Positions 1 to 6,122 are shown, counted from the stretch's first letter. The stretch is 6,122 bases of DNA from UBA1543 sp964596375 (GCA_964596375.1 CAZQTO010000123.1:1-6122); one strand, 5' to 3'. The notes: generated by a model from the letters alone, not told the origin. Translations and numbers: made by a program.

Positions 1-1753
1 CGCGGAAGGAGAACGACACATTGGATACGCCGCCGGAAATCATGGCATGGGGCAGGTGTCCGGTGATCCAGCCGGTGGCTTCGATAAAGTCCACGGCGTA
101 GTTGTTGTGCTCCTCGATGCCGGTGGCGATGGCGAAGATGTTCGGATCGAAGATGATATCTTCCGGCGGGAAGCCGATTTCATCTACCAGAATACGGTAG
201 GAGCGTTCGCAGATTTCCGTCTTGCGCTTATAGGTGTCGGCCTGCCCGTCCTCGTCGAAGGCCATGACAATCACTGCCGCGCCATACAAGCGAAGCAGCC
301 GGGCATGCTTCACGAAGGCTTCCTTACCCTCTTTCAGTGAAATCGAGTTAACCACGCCCTTACCCTGAATGCACTTCAAGCCCGCCTCGATGATTTCCCA
401 TTTCGAGGAATCGATCATCACCGGCACGCGCGAGATATCCGGCTCGCCGGCGATGAGATTGAGGAAGGTGGTCATCGCCGCAACACCATCGAGCATGGCC
501 TCGTCCATATTCACATCGATGATCTGCGCGCCGTTTTCCACCTGCTCGCGGCAGATGTCCAGCGCGGTGTTGTAGTCCCCGGCCATCACCAGTCGCTTGA
601 ATACGGCAGAGCCCGTCACATTGGCGCGCTCGCCGACGTTGACGAACAGTGAGTCTGCCCCGATATGCAGGGGTTCCAGACCCGAAAGACGGCATTCGAC
701 AGGGCGGGTTTCGCCGCGCACCGGAAGCTTGCGTGGAGCGATGCCGGCCACGGCTTTGCTCATGGCAAGGATATGGTCGGGGCCGGTGCCGCAGCAGCCG
801 CCGATGATGTTGAGAAAGCCGGATTCGGCCCATTCCCTGATTTCGGCGGCCATATCCTCGGGCGTTTCGTCGTAGCCGCCAAAGGCATTGGGCAGGCCGG
901 CGTTGGGATGGGCGTTGATATGGCAGGAAACCGTATTCGACAATTCCTCGACATACTGACGCAGTTCGGCTGCGCCCAGTGCGCAGTTCAGGCCGATGGA
1001 AATCGGTTCGGCATGCGACAATGAGTTATAAAAAGCCGTGGCCGTCTGGCCGGAAAGGGTGCGTCCGGAGGCATCGGTGATGGTGCCGGAAATCATGATG
1101 GGCAACTCGATGTCGTGATCGGCAAAGTATTGCTTCACGGCAAATACTGCGGCCTTGGCGTTGAGCGTGTCGAACACCGTTTCAATGAGCAGGATGTCCG
1201 CGCCGCCAGCAATCAGGCCGCGCGTAGCATCGGTGTAGGTCGCGACGAGTTCGTCGAAAGAAATATTGCGAAAGCCCGGATCGTTCACATCGGGTGATAG
1301 CGAGCAGGTGCGTGATGTCGGGCCAAGTACGCCAGCCACGAAGCGCGGTTTATCCGCCGTGGAAGCGGCATCGGCAGCCTCGCGGGCCAGCTTTGCTCCT
1401 GCCACATTCAGCTCGTAAACCAGTTCTTCCATGTGATAATCGGCCATGGACACGGAGTTGGCGTTGAAGGTGTTGGTTTCGAGGATGTCGGCGCCGGCCG
1501 AGAGGTATTCCTCGTGGATGCCGCGGATAATCTGAGGCTGGGTGAGGCTGAGCAGGTCGTTGTTACCCTTGAGCTCGCTGTTCCAGTCGGCAAAGCGCTC
1601 GCCGCGATAATCGCCCTCTTCCAGTTTGTGGCGCTGAATCATGGTGCCCATGGCGCCATCGAGGATCAGAATCCGTTCAGCCATGGCATGATGCAGCAGG
1701 GCGGTACGCTGCGCGGTCTGTTCTGTGCTGGGGGCAGTCTGGTTTTTCGTCAC
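1..1753 (-). CDS. metH: Cobalamin-dependent methionine synthase, N-terminal half (partial, runs off left edge)
   Basis: The enzyme transfers a methyl group from 5-methyltetrahydrofolate through cobalamin to homocysteine, making methionine and tetrahydrofolate in the cytosol. The minus frame is open from a GTG at 1753 to the window edge, about 584 codons, roughly half of a MetH of about 1,200 residues. The homocysteine-binding domain covers about residues 25-345: DGAMGTMIQ at 32-40, and the zinc/homocysteine thiolates C257 (GLNCALG), C320 and C321 (GGCCGTG). Their spacing matches E. coli C247/C310/C311. The pterin-binding domain follows, with NVGERANVTGS from residue 372, and continues to FDPNIFAIATG and GGVSNVSFSFR at the edge. 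The cobalamin and reactivation domains would lie to the left. I chose the GTG because it is preceded by AGGA at 7 bases, and an in-frame TAG at about 1799-1801 has no other usual start after it. An internal ATG at codon 24 is a weaker alternative. The visible part shows no frameshift or missing key residue. I see no strong promoter of its own, so read-through from the tRNA-Leu unit 90 bp upstream is possible. Confidence 0.97.
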   Translation of the reverse strand, partial: MTKNQTAPSTEQTAQRTALLHHAMAERILILDGAMGTMIQRHKLEEGDYRGERFADWNSELKGNNDLLSLTQPQIIRGIHEEYLSAGADILETNTFNANSVSMADYHMEELVYELNVAGAKLAREAADAASTADKPRFVAGVLGPTSRTCSLSPDVNDPGFRNISFDELVATYTDATRGLIAGGADILLIETVFDTLNAKAAVFAVKQYFADHDIELPIMISGTITDASGRTLSGQTATAFYNSLSHAEPISIGLNCALGAAELRQYVEELSNTVSCHINAHPNAGLPNAFGGYDETPEDMAAEIREWAESGFLNIIGGCCGTGPDHILAMSKAVAGIAPRKLPVRGETRPVECRLSGLEPLHIGADSLFVNVGERANVTGSAVFKRLVMAGDYNTALDICREQVENGAQIIDVNMDEAMLDGVAAMTTFLNLIAGEPDISRVPVMIDSSKWEIIEAGLKCIQGKGVVNSISLKEGKEAFVKHARLLRLYGAAVIVMAFDEDGQADTYKRKTEICERSYRILVDEIGFPPEDIIFDPNIFAIATGIEEHNNYAVDFIEATGWITGHLPHAMISGGVSNVSFSFR

Positions 1754-1760
1754 GGTTTCA

Positions 1761-1764
1761 TCCT
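1761..1764 (-). promoter_or_regulatory. Ribosome binding site of metH
   Basis: On the minus strand the AGGA sits 7 bases before the GTG at 1753-1751, a normal distance. It supports this GTG as the metH start. The nearer ATG at 1761-1759 is out of frame with metH and reads Met-Lys-Pro-stop, its TGA overlapping the GTG as GTGA. That ATG directly abuts the AGG, too close for efficient use, so it is probably chance. Confidence 0.6.
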
Positions 1765-1843
1765 GTCGACAAGGTATAAATATTGGAAGGTACGCAGCCT
1801 AGCACGGCAGTGTTTTTCGCGAAACGCGGAGGGGCTTCTAAGA

Positions 1844-1930
1844 TGGTACCGGGAGCCGGAGTCGAACCGGCACTTCCTCACGGAAACCAGATTTTGAGTC
1901 TGGCGTGTCTACCAATTTCACCATCCCGGC
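1844..1930 (-). tRNA. tRNA-Leu (anticodon CAA)
   Basis: This is an 87-nt class II tRNA with an encoded CCA end. Read on the minus strand it has a 7-bp acceptor stem (GCCGGGA pairing with TCCCGGT, first pair G-U), a D arm containing AAATTGGTAGA, and an anticodon stem CCAGA/TCTGG. The loop is CTCAAAA, which puts CAA at 34-36 (window positions 1896-1894). A 15-nt variable arm follows, with the small stem TTCC-GTGA-GGAA. The T arm is GCCGG-TTCGACT-CCGGC, then discriminator A73 and CCA. The A73 and the extended variable arm are leucine identity features. It decodes UUG. The gene lies 90 bp upstream of metH on the same strand. No hairpin with a T-run follows it, so transcription may continue into metH. 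Confidence 0.97.
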
Positions 1931-1961
1931 ATAAGAGAGAGCAGCGGTAAAACAGGCGCGA

Positions 1962-1990
1962 AGCATTGTCATCGCGATGCTAAGTGTCAA
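1962..1990 (-). promoter_or_regulatory. Sigma70-type promoter of tRNA-Leu
   Basis: On the minus strand a perfect -35 box TTGACA (1990-1985) is followed by a 17-base spacer and a -10 box AATGCT (1967-1962), which keeps the A at position 2 and the final T of TATAAT. The bases just after the -10 are GC-rich (TCGCGCC), like the discriminator of stringently controlled stable-RNA promoters. The expected start near 1955 would leave about 25 nt before the mature tRNA 5' end at 1930. The spacer contains the perfect palindrome CATCGCGATG at 1970-1979. The box match and placement are seen directly. Stringent control is inference. Confidence 0.7.
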
Positions 1991-2010
1991 GCTTCATGCC
2001 ACGCTTGGCC

Positions 2011-2039
2011 TTGCCCCTCGGGCGAGTATGGATTATACC
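2011..2039 (+). promoter_or_regulatory. Probable promoter of the two-gene ubiquinone hydroxylase operon
   Basis: TTGCCC (2011-2016) and TATACC (2034-2039) each match the sigma70 boxes at 4 of 6 positions and are separated by the ideal 17 bases. The predicted start near 2046 gives a short leader before the candidate starts at 2062, 2089 and 2092. It also argues against the upstream in-frame GTG at 1984. Its -35 box lies about 20 bp from the -35 box of the divergent tRNA-Leu promoter. Box quality is moderate, so a chance match cannot be excluded. Confidence 0.45.
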
Positions 2040-2061
2040 TCGGGGAAGTTGGTTGAGGGTG

Positions 2062-3321
2062 ATGCTTGAGGGTTATGCAAGGGAGCGCGTGTTGACGGTC
2101 AAACAGGATAAAAATCAAGCACATTACGATCTGGCCATTGTCGGCGGTGGGCTGGCTGGTGCGGCGCTCGCCATGACTGCTTCCCGGATGGGGCTTTCCG
2201 TGGCCATGATTGAGGCGCAGGGCACCGACACCTTCCCGAGCACCCTGCCGGAGCGGGTGATTGCGCTGTCGCATGGCTCGCATTGTCATCTGGAGAAGCT
2301 GGGCGTTTGGCAGGATGTACTCAGAGCCGGTGTGGCACCGATTCGCAAGGTGCACGTCTGCGAGCCGGGCAATCGCGGCGAGGTCGGCATGCATCACGGC
2401 GAGGCGGATGTCGAGGCACTGGGCTATGTGGTGCAGAACGCACACATCCTGAGCGCTATGTATAAGGCTATGCCGGAGGATGTGCAGGTGCTGGCTCACG
2501 CGCAGCTGCAGACGATTGCCGTGGATAAGGATGATGTGTGCCTTGGTGTCCGACAACAGGATGGCGAGCGCAGCCTGCATGCACGATTGCTGGTTGGCGC
2601 CGATGGCACGATGAGCCGCGTGCGCAAGCTGTGCGGTATCGGAAGTCGCGGTTGGGATCACAACCGTTTCGGACTGGTTGCTTCCGTTACCCCCAAGCTT
2701 GAGCACCATGATGTGGCGCATGAATGCTTCCGCCCGGATGGGCCGCTGGCCTTCCTGCCGCTGGATGCAGGGCGCTATTCTCTTGTCTGGACCCTGACTC
2801 CGCGCGAGGCGAGTAAGATCATGGCGCTGGACGATGCCGGGTTTATGCAGGCGCTGGAAAAGGCGGCCGGGCCGGAGATGCAGGCGCATTTCGGAGGCAT
2901 CGTCGATGCCGGGCCGCGCGCTCTGTTCCCCTTTGAGTACCGGGTTGCCGAACATTTCACTGCTCCCCGCGTGGTCTTGATCGGTAATGCTGCGCATACC
3001 ATGCATCCGGTTGCCGGGCAGGGCCTGAATCTGGGCTTGCGCGACGTGGCGGATTTAAGTGCCGCGCTCAGCCGGGCAGTCGCGGGCGGCAGGGATATCG
3101 GCGCACCGGTGGTGCTGGAAGAATATGCCCAGAAACGTTGTCTCGACACTGCATCGGTTTCCGCCTTTACCGAAGGCCTCAATGCGGTGTTCTGCACTGA
3201 GTTGTTGCCGCTGAAGTTGGCACGCGGCCTTGGTATGGCCGGTATGGACAGGCTTCCAGCCGTGCGTAAATGGTTGTTGAAGCGTGCGTCTGGATTGGCT
3301 CAACAGGGAGGCATGGAATGA
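2062..3321 (+). CDS. ubiH: UbiH-family FAD-dependent ubiquinone biosynthesis monooxygenase
   Basis: This is a flavoprotein of the UbiH/UbiF/UbiI/COQ6 family that hydroxylates the aromatic ring of a polyprenyl precursor during ubiquinone synthesis, using O2 and reduced FAD. Numbered from the ATG at 2062 (419 aa) it shows the dinucleotide motif GGGLAG at 28-33 with the ribose-binding E51, the VGADG motif at 178-182, and GNAAHTMHPVAGQGLNLGLRD at about 308-328. The GNAA form (Asn where most relatives have Asp), FxxxGPLAFLPL and the C-terminal segment resemble E. coli UbiH, so C1 hydroxylation is the best guess. The start is uncertain. ATG 2062 has GAGG three bases upstream. GTG 2089 and TTG 2092 follow GGGAG and would give the short N-terminus more usual in the family. 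The in-frame GTG at 1984 lies upstream of the probable promoter and is unlikely. The stop overlaps the next gene's start, so the two proteins are probably made together. The subfamily could instead be UbiI, UbiF or UbiL. Confidence 0.85.
   Translation: MLEGYARERVLTVKQDKNQAHYDLAIVGGGLAGAALAMTASRMGLSVAMIEAQGTDTFPSTLPERVIALSHGSHCHLEKLGVWQDVLRAGVAPIRKVHVCEPGNRGEVGMHHGEADVEALGYVVQNAHILSAMYKAMPEDVQVLAHAQLQTIAVDKDDVCLGVRQQDGERSLHARLLVGADGTMSRVRKLCGIGSRGWDHNRFGLVASVTPKLEHHDVAHECFRPDGPLAFLPLDAGRYSLVWTLTPREASKIMALDDAGFMQALEKAAGPEMQAHFGGIVDAGPRALFPFEYRVAEHFTAPRVVLIGNAAHTMHPVAGQGLNLGLRDVADLSAALSRAVAGGRDIGAPVVLEEYAQKRCLDTASVSAFTEGLNAVFCTELLPLKLARGLGMAGMDRLPAVRKWLLKRASGLAQQGGME
3306..3311 (+). promoter_or_regulatory. 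Ribosome binding site of the second hydroxylase gene
   Basis: GGGAGG ends 6 bases before the ATG at 3318. It is a near-perfect Shine-Dalgarno at good spacing and lies inside the last codons of the upstream gene. It fixes the start at 3318 rather than the longer in-frame GTG at 3270. The nearby ATG at 3313 is out of frame. Confidence 0.75.
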
Positions 3322-4520
3322 AGGCGCGGCAAGCGGATGTGGTGATTGTCGGAGGCGGCATGGTTGGCCTGGCGCTGGCCTGTGCCCTGAAAGATACGGG
3401 CCTGAGCATTGTTGTGCTTGAGCGCATGGAGGCTGAGCCGCGTTTATCCCTTGGGCGCGACTGCCGGGTATCGGCGATTGTCGCAGGCACCGTGCAGATG
3501 CTGCGTGGTATCGGGGTGTGGGACTATGTCGGCAAGCAAGCACAATCCATTGCCGGCATGCGTATCTTCGATGACCAGCGCTTCGGCAGTGTGCGCTTCG
3601 AGGCCGAGGAAGCGGCCATGGATGAACTCGGTTTTCTGGTTGAGAACAGCGTGCTGTCATCGGCCATGATGCAGGTGGTGCATGACTCGGAAAATGTCGA
3701 ATGGTGCTGTCCGGCGAGTGTGGACAGCGTGGTCTGGAAGACCACCCATGTTGAGGTGAAGCTTGATGATGGGCGCATGCTGCATACGCCGCTGGTGGTT
3801 GGTGCCGATGGCGGTAATTCGTGGCTGCGTTCGCAGGCCGGCATCCAGGTGTGGAGTCATCGCTTCATGCAACGCGGTATTGTTGCCACTGTGCGCCCGC
3901 AGTTCGGGCATCGCGGTGTGGCCTATCAGCGTTTTCTGCCCACAGGCCCTCTGGCTATGCTGCCCATGACGGATGGACTGTGCTCAATTGTGTGGAGTGC
4001 TGACGATGCCGAGGCAGATCGCCTGATGGCCCTGGATGAGGCGGCTTTCCTGAGTGAATTGCAATTGGCTTTCGGTCCGCAGCTTGGCGTGATTCAGGAA
4101 GTCGGCGAGCGCGCAGCTTTTCCGCTGCGCAGCCAGCTTGCCAAGCATATGGTGCGGCCGCGCCTTGCCCTGATCGGCGATGCGGCGCATCAGGTGCATC
4201 CACTGGCGGGCCTGGGCGTGAATCTAGGCATTCGCGATGCCATGGCGCTGGCACAGGAGATTTCCGATGCCAAACGCTTCCGCGAGGATTACGGCAGCAT
4301 TGATGTGCTTTCGCGCATGCGGCGCAATCGTATGCCGGATGTGCTGGCGGTGATGGGTGGGATGGAGGGGTTTCATCATCTGTTTACATCCGATTTTCCC
4401 GGCGTGGCATTTCTACGCGATGCCGGCATGCGGGTCGTGGGCAATGCCGGTGCCCTGAAACATCTCTTGATGCGCCGCGCCACCGGTCTTTCCCTGAATC
4501 TTCCCAAACAGATTTCCTGA
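3318..4520 (+). CDS. Second UbiH/UbiI/UbiF-family FAD-dependent monooxygenase
   Basis: This 400-residue paralog of the preceding gene belongs to the same family of ubiquinone-ring hydroxylases. The FAD motif GGGMVG is at 12-17 and the ribose-binding E35 ends the second strand. GRDCRVSAI at 46-54 supplies the conserved arginine near the flavin, GADGGN is at 162-167, and GDAAHQVHPLAG begins at 287. The next part reads GLGVNLGIRD where nearly all relatives known to me have GQG, so residue 299 is Leu instead of Gln. FxxxGPLAMLPM at about 200-215 also fits the family. The ATG overlaps the upstream TGA as ATGA, and a strong ribosome binding site precedes it, so translational coupling is likely. E. 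coli has the same tandem order, ubiH then ubiI (formerly visC), which makes UbiI (C5 hydroxylation) or a UbiF/UbiL-like role likely. I cannot separate these from sequence alone and leave the symbol blank. Confidence 0.88.
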   Translation: MKARQADVVIVGGGMVGLALACALKDTGLSIVVLERMEAEPRLSLGRDCRVSAIVAGTVQMLRGIGVWDYVGKQAQSIAGMRIFDDQRFGSVRFEAEEAAMDELGFLVENSVLSSAMMQVVHDSENVEWCCPASVDSVVWKTTHVEVKLDDGRMLHTPLVVGADGGNSWLRSQAGIQVWSHRFMQRGIVATVRPQFGHRGVAYQRFLPTGPLAMLPMTDGLCSIVWSADDAEADRLMALDEAAFLSELQLAFGPQLGVIQEVGERAAFPLRSQLAKHMVRPRLALIGDAAHQVHPLAGLGVNLGIRDAMALAQEISDAKRFREDYGSIDVLSRMRRNRMPDVLAVMGGMEGFHHLFTSDFPGVAFLRDAGMRVVGNAGALKHLLMRRATGLSLNLPKQIS

Positions 4521-4604
4521 CCTTCCGGTCGGGCGTGTCTGGTTTGTGACTGTCATGATTGTGCCAGGTGGCAAAAGGTAGGCGCGGCAGGGTAGCTTGC
4601 GGCC

Positions 4605-5735
4605 ATGACCGATGTTGCCGCTCTGATCAAATCACTATCCCACCTGCGCGGGGTGCGGGTGGTGGCCGCGATGAGCGGCGGGGTGGATTCCTCGGTCATG
4701 GCAGCCCTGCTCAAGGATGCAGGTGCCGATGTGATCGGCGTCTTCCTGCATGTGTGGGATTATTCGCGCGAGGACGTGGCAGGCCACGGCTCCTGCTGTT
4801 CGCTGGATGATGCCTATGACGCGCGCCGGGTCAGCGATCAGATCGGCATTCCTTTTTACTCTATGGATATGCGCGACAACTTTCGCGACAATGTGATCGA
4901 TCCCTTCATTGCTGATTACGAATCCGGGCGCACGCCGAATCCCTGCGAGCGCTGCAACCGCTTTGTGAAATTCGGCGCGTTACTGGATGCCGCCGATAAG
5001 ATGGAAGCGGCTTATGTCGCCACCGGGCACTATGTACAGAGAAGGGATGATGCATCCGGCGTGCACATCTTTCGCGGCGCCGACAATCACAAGGATCAGA
5101 GCTATTTCCTTGCCACTATCAGCCGCCGTCAGGCCGGGCGCATCCTGTTTCCGGTGGGCAATCTGCAAAAGGGTGAAACGCGCGAGCTGGCCCGACACTA
5201 CAATCTGCTCACCGCCGAAAAGCACGAAAGTCAGGACATCTGTTTTATTCCGGCCGGTGACCGCATCGCTTTTCTCAAGCGCGAAGGGGCGAGTGCCGGC
5301 TTTGTGCCGGGTGATATTATTGATACAGAGGGCAACCGCTTGGGCGGGCATGAGGGCATTGCCCACTACACCCTCGGTCAGCGCAAGGGTTTGAATCTTT
5401 CCGACGGGCCCTGGCATGTGGTGGCGCTCGATGGCGTGACGGCGCGCGTCGTCGTGGCACATCCCGCCGAGGCGATGATCCGGCGTGTGGAGGTGGCTGA
5501 AGCCACATGGATTCGGCAGCCTGTAGATGGAGAAAAACTGCTCGCCAAGGTGCGTTACCAGATGAAGCCTGCAGGTTGTTCCTTGCGTATGCGAGACGAT
5601 GATTTTGAGCTGGTGTTCGATACCCCGCAGAAGCCCACGGCACCCGGTCAGGTAGCAGCGGTCTACTCGGGTCAGGAGTTGCTCGGTGGCGGCATTGTGC
5701 AGGCTGTTTATCGGGATGCTCAGACGAATGTTTGA
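4605..5735 (+). CDS. mnmA: tRNA-specific 2-thiouridylase MnmA
   Basis: MnmA adenylates and then thiolates C2 of the wobble uridine U34 in tRNA-Lys, -Glu and -Gln, using persulfide sulfur from a relay. The 376-residue length is typical. The ATP pyrophosphatase loop SGGVDSS is at 24-30. The catalytic cysteine pair is C117 (in NPCERCN) and C213 (in SQDICFI), equivalent to E. coli C102 and C199. ATGHYV, NKDQSYFL, FPVG and LGQRKGL are all present, followed by the C-terminal beta-barrel with GQVAAVYSG and LGGGI. Extra cysteines C64-C65 (GSCCSLDD) and C114 are not in the E. coli enzyme. An in-frame TAG at 4590 makes ATG 4605 the first possible ATG. Its ribosome binding site is weak, with only CAGGG about 12 bases upstream. 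It follows the ubiquinone pair by 84 bp with no clear terminator or promoter between, so its transcription could start there or upstream. Confidence 0.97.
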   Translation: MTDVAALIKSLSHLRGVRVVAAMSGGVDSSVMAALLKDAGADVIGVFLHVWDYSREDVAGHGSCCSLDDAYDARRVSDQIGIPFYSMDMRDNFRDNVIDPFIADYESGRTPNPCERCNRFVKFGALLDAADKMEAAYVATGHYVQRRDDASGVHIFRGADNHKDQSYFLATISRRQAGRILFPVGNLQKGETRELARHYNLLTAEKHESQDICFIPAGDRIAFLKREGASAGFVPGDIIDTEGNRLGGHEGIAHYTLGQRKGLNLSDGPWHVVALDGVTARVVVAHPAEAMIRRVEVAEATWIRQPVDGEKLLAKVRYQMKPAGCSLRMRDDDFELVFDTPQKPTAPGQVAAVYSGQELLGGGIVQAVYRDAQTNV

Positions 5736-5737
5736 GC

Positions 5738-5742
5738 AGGAG
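5738..5742 (+). promoter_or_regulatory. Ribosome binding site of the deaminase gene
   Basis: AGGAG lies 3 bases before the ATG at 5746 and directly after the mnmA stop. The spacing is slightly short, but it is the best site around. The alternative in-frame ATG at 5728, inside the mnmA end, has no comparable site. Confidence 0.45.
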
Positions 5743-5745
5743 AAG

Positions 5746-6122
5746 ATGCTGCCGCAGTGGCTTGTTGAGCGGGTTGCGGCCGAAACCGGGAGTTTTCCGA
5801 CGGTTGAGGCACGCATGCGGCTGGTGATCGAGTTTTCACAATTGAATATTGAGAAGGGCACCGGAGGGCCATTTGCTGCTGCGATTTTCGATGCGGACAA
5901 CTGGCGGCTGATTGCCGCCGGGGTGAACCGCGTTGTGCCTCTGAATAGTTCCATTGCCCATGCCGAGATGTTGGCCATCGCCGGAGCACAGCAGGCACTG
6001 GGGAGTTTTGATTTGGGAGCGAAGGGGCTGCCGCGCTGCGAGTTGGTGACGAGTTGCGAACCATGTGCGATGTGCTTCGGGGCTGTTCCATGGTCTGGCG
6101 TTTATCAACTGACGTGTGGCGC
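5746..6122 (+). CDS. Zinc-dependent nucleoside/guanine deaminase family protein (partial, runs off right edge)
   Basis: About 125 codons of a cytidine/deoxycytidylate deaminase-fold protein, in the family that hydrolytically deaminates purine or pyrimidine bases, nucleosides or tRNA adenosine. The zinc site is complete: H72-A73-E74 (HAE, zinc ligand and catalytic Glu) and P106-C107-A108-M109-C110 (PCxxC, two zinc Cys). GGPFAAAIFD upstream and TSCEPCAMCFGA resemble the guanine deaminase (GuaD)/nucleoside deaminase group more than TadA, which usually has a DPTAHAE-like lead-in and TLEPC. The lead-in here is LNSSIAHAE. The start at 5746 is 10 bases past the mnmA stop. An in-frame ATG at 5728 would overlap mnmA and add six residues. 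The spacing indicates co-transcription with mnmA. The substrate cannot be settled here, and the C-terminal third is outside the window. Confidence 0.88.
   Translation, partial: MLPQWLVERVAAETGSFPTVEARMRLVIEFSQLNIEKGTGGPFAAAIFDADNWRLIAAGVNRVVPLNSSIAHAEMLAIAGAQQALGSFDLGAKGLPRCELVTSCEPCAMCFGAVPWSGVYQLTCG

Noticed and set aside
1811..1830. CGCG-TTT-CGCG hairpin as a Rho-independent terminator for the tRNA
   Set aside because: In the tRNA direction the hairpin is followed by a run of A, not T, so it is not a canonical terminator.
1433..1897. Plus-strand open frame running from inside metH through the tRNA-Leu
   Set aside because: It crosses a tRNA gene and the metH start on the opposite strand and has no domain, so it is not a gene.
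1984..2061. N-terminal extension of the first hydroxylase from the GTG at 1984
   Set aside because: This stretch contains the probable promoter, and the GTG overlaps the tRNA promoter -35 region with no good ribosome binding site. Family members begin close to the FAD motif.
1987..3006. Long minus-strand open frame (339 codons) opposite the first hydroxylase gene
   Set aside because: It has no recognisable domain and lies opposite a gene with complete family motifs. Its length follows from GC-biased codon use.
4555..4580. Possible hairpin TGCC-AGGT-GGCA between the second hydroxylase and mnmA as a terminator
   Set aside because: The stem is only 4 bp and is followed by A residues rather than T. 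It does not justify a terminator call.
4980..5978. Long minus-strand open frame (332 codons) across mnmA and the deaminase
   Set aside because: Low-complexity, motif-free translation opposite two confidently identified genes.
1..6122. Mobile element, CRISPR array, defence or phage module
   Set aside because: I see no transposase, integrase, repeat-spacer pattern or terminal repeats. Every long coding frame belongs to a known metabolic or tRNA-modification family.

Overview
The window is ordinary, gene-dense bacterial chromosome of moderately high GC. It fits a ubiquinone-making member of the Proteobacteria. The signs are two UbiH/UbiI-type flavin hydroxylases in tandem, a cobalamin-dependent methionine synthase close to the enterobacterial MetH over its whole visible length, a tRNA-Leu with an encoded CCA, and sigma70-like promoters. 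The MnmA carries a Cys-Cys pair and a Cys-x-x-Cys motif that the E. coli enzyme lacks, so I lean away from Gammaproteobacteria. A deep or less-studied proteobacterial class (Zetaproteobacteria, for example) is possible, but this is a low-confidence guess from memory.

Layout. The minus strand of the left third (1-1753) holds the N-terminal half of metH, which runs off the left edge. About 90 bp upstream of it, on the same strand, is a class II tRNA-Leu (anticodon CAA, 1844-1930) with a clear promoter at 1962-1990. From about 2011 rightward everything is on the plus strand. A probable promoter at 2011-2039 is followed by two FAD-dependent ubiquinone-type monooxygenases whose stop and start codons overlap (ATGA). 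After an 84 bp gap comes mnmA (tRNA 2-thiouridylase). A zinc-dependent nucleoside deaminase then starts within about 10 bases of the mnmA stop and runs off the right edge.

How the genes relate. The region 1931-2061 is a divergent control region: the tRNA-Leu promoter fires leftward (metH may be read from it), and the ubiquinone promoter fires rightward. The two hydroxylases very likely catalyse different ring hydroxylations of ubiquinone synthesis. mnmA modifies the wobble uridine of Lys/Glu/Gln tRNAs, and the deaminase is probably co-transcribed with it. I see no mobile element, CRISPR array, phage gene or defence gene, and no convincing undescribed system. The items worth a second look are small: a Gln-to-Leu change in a flavin-site motif, the MnmA cysteine set, the deaminase's identity and linkage, and the divergent tRNA/ubi promoter region.
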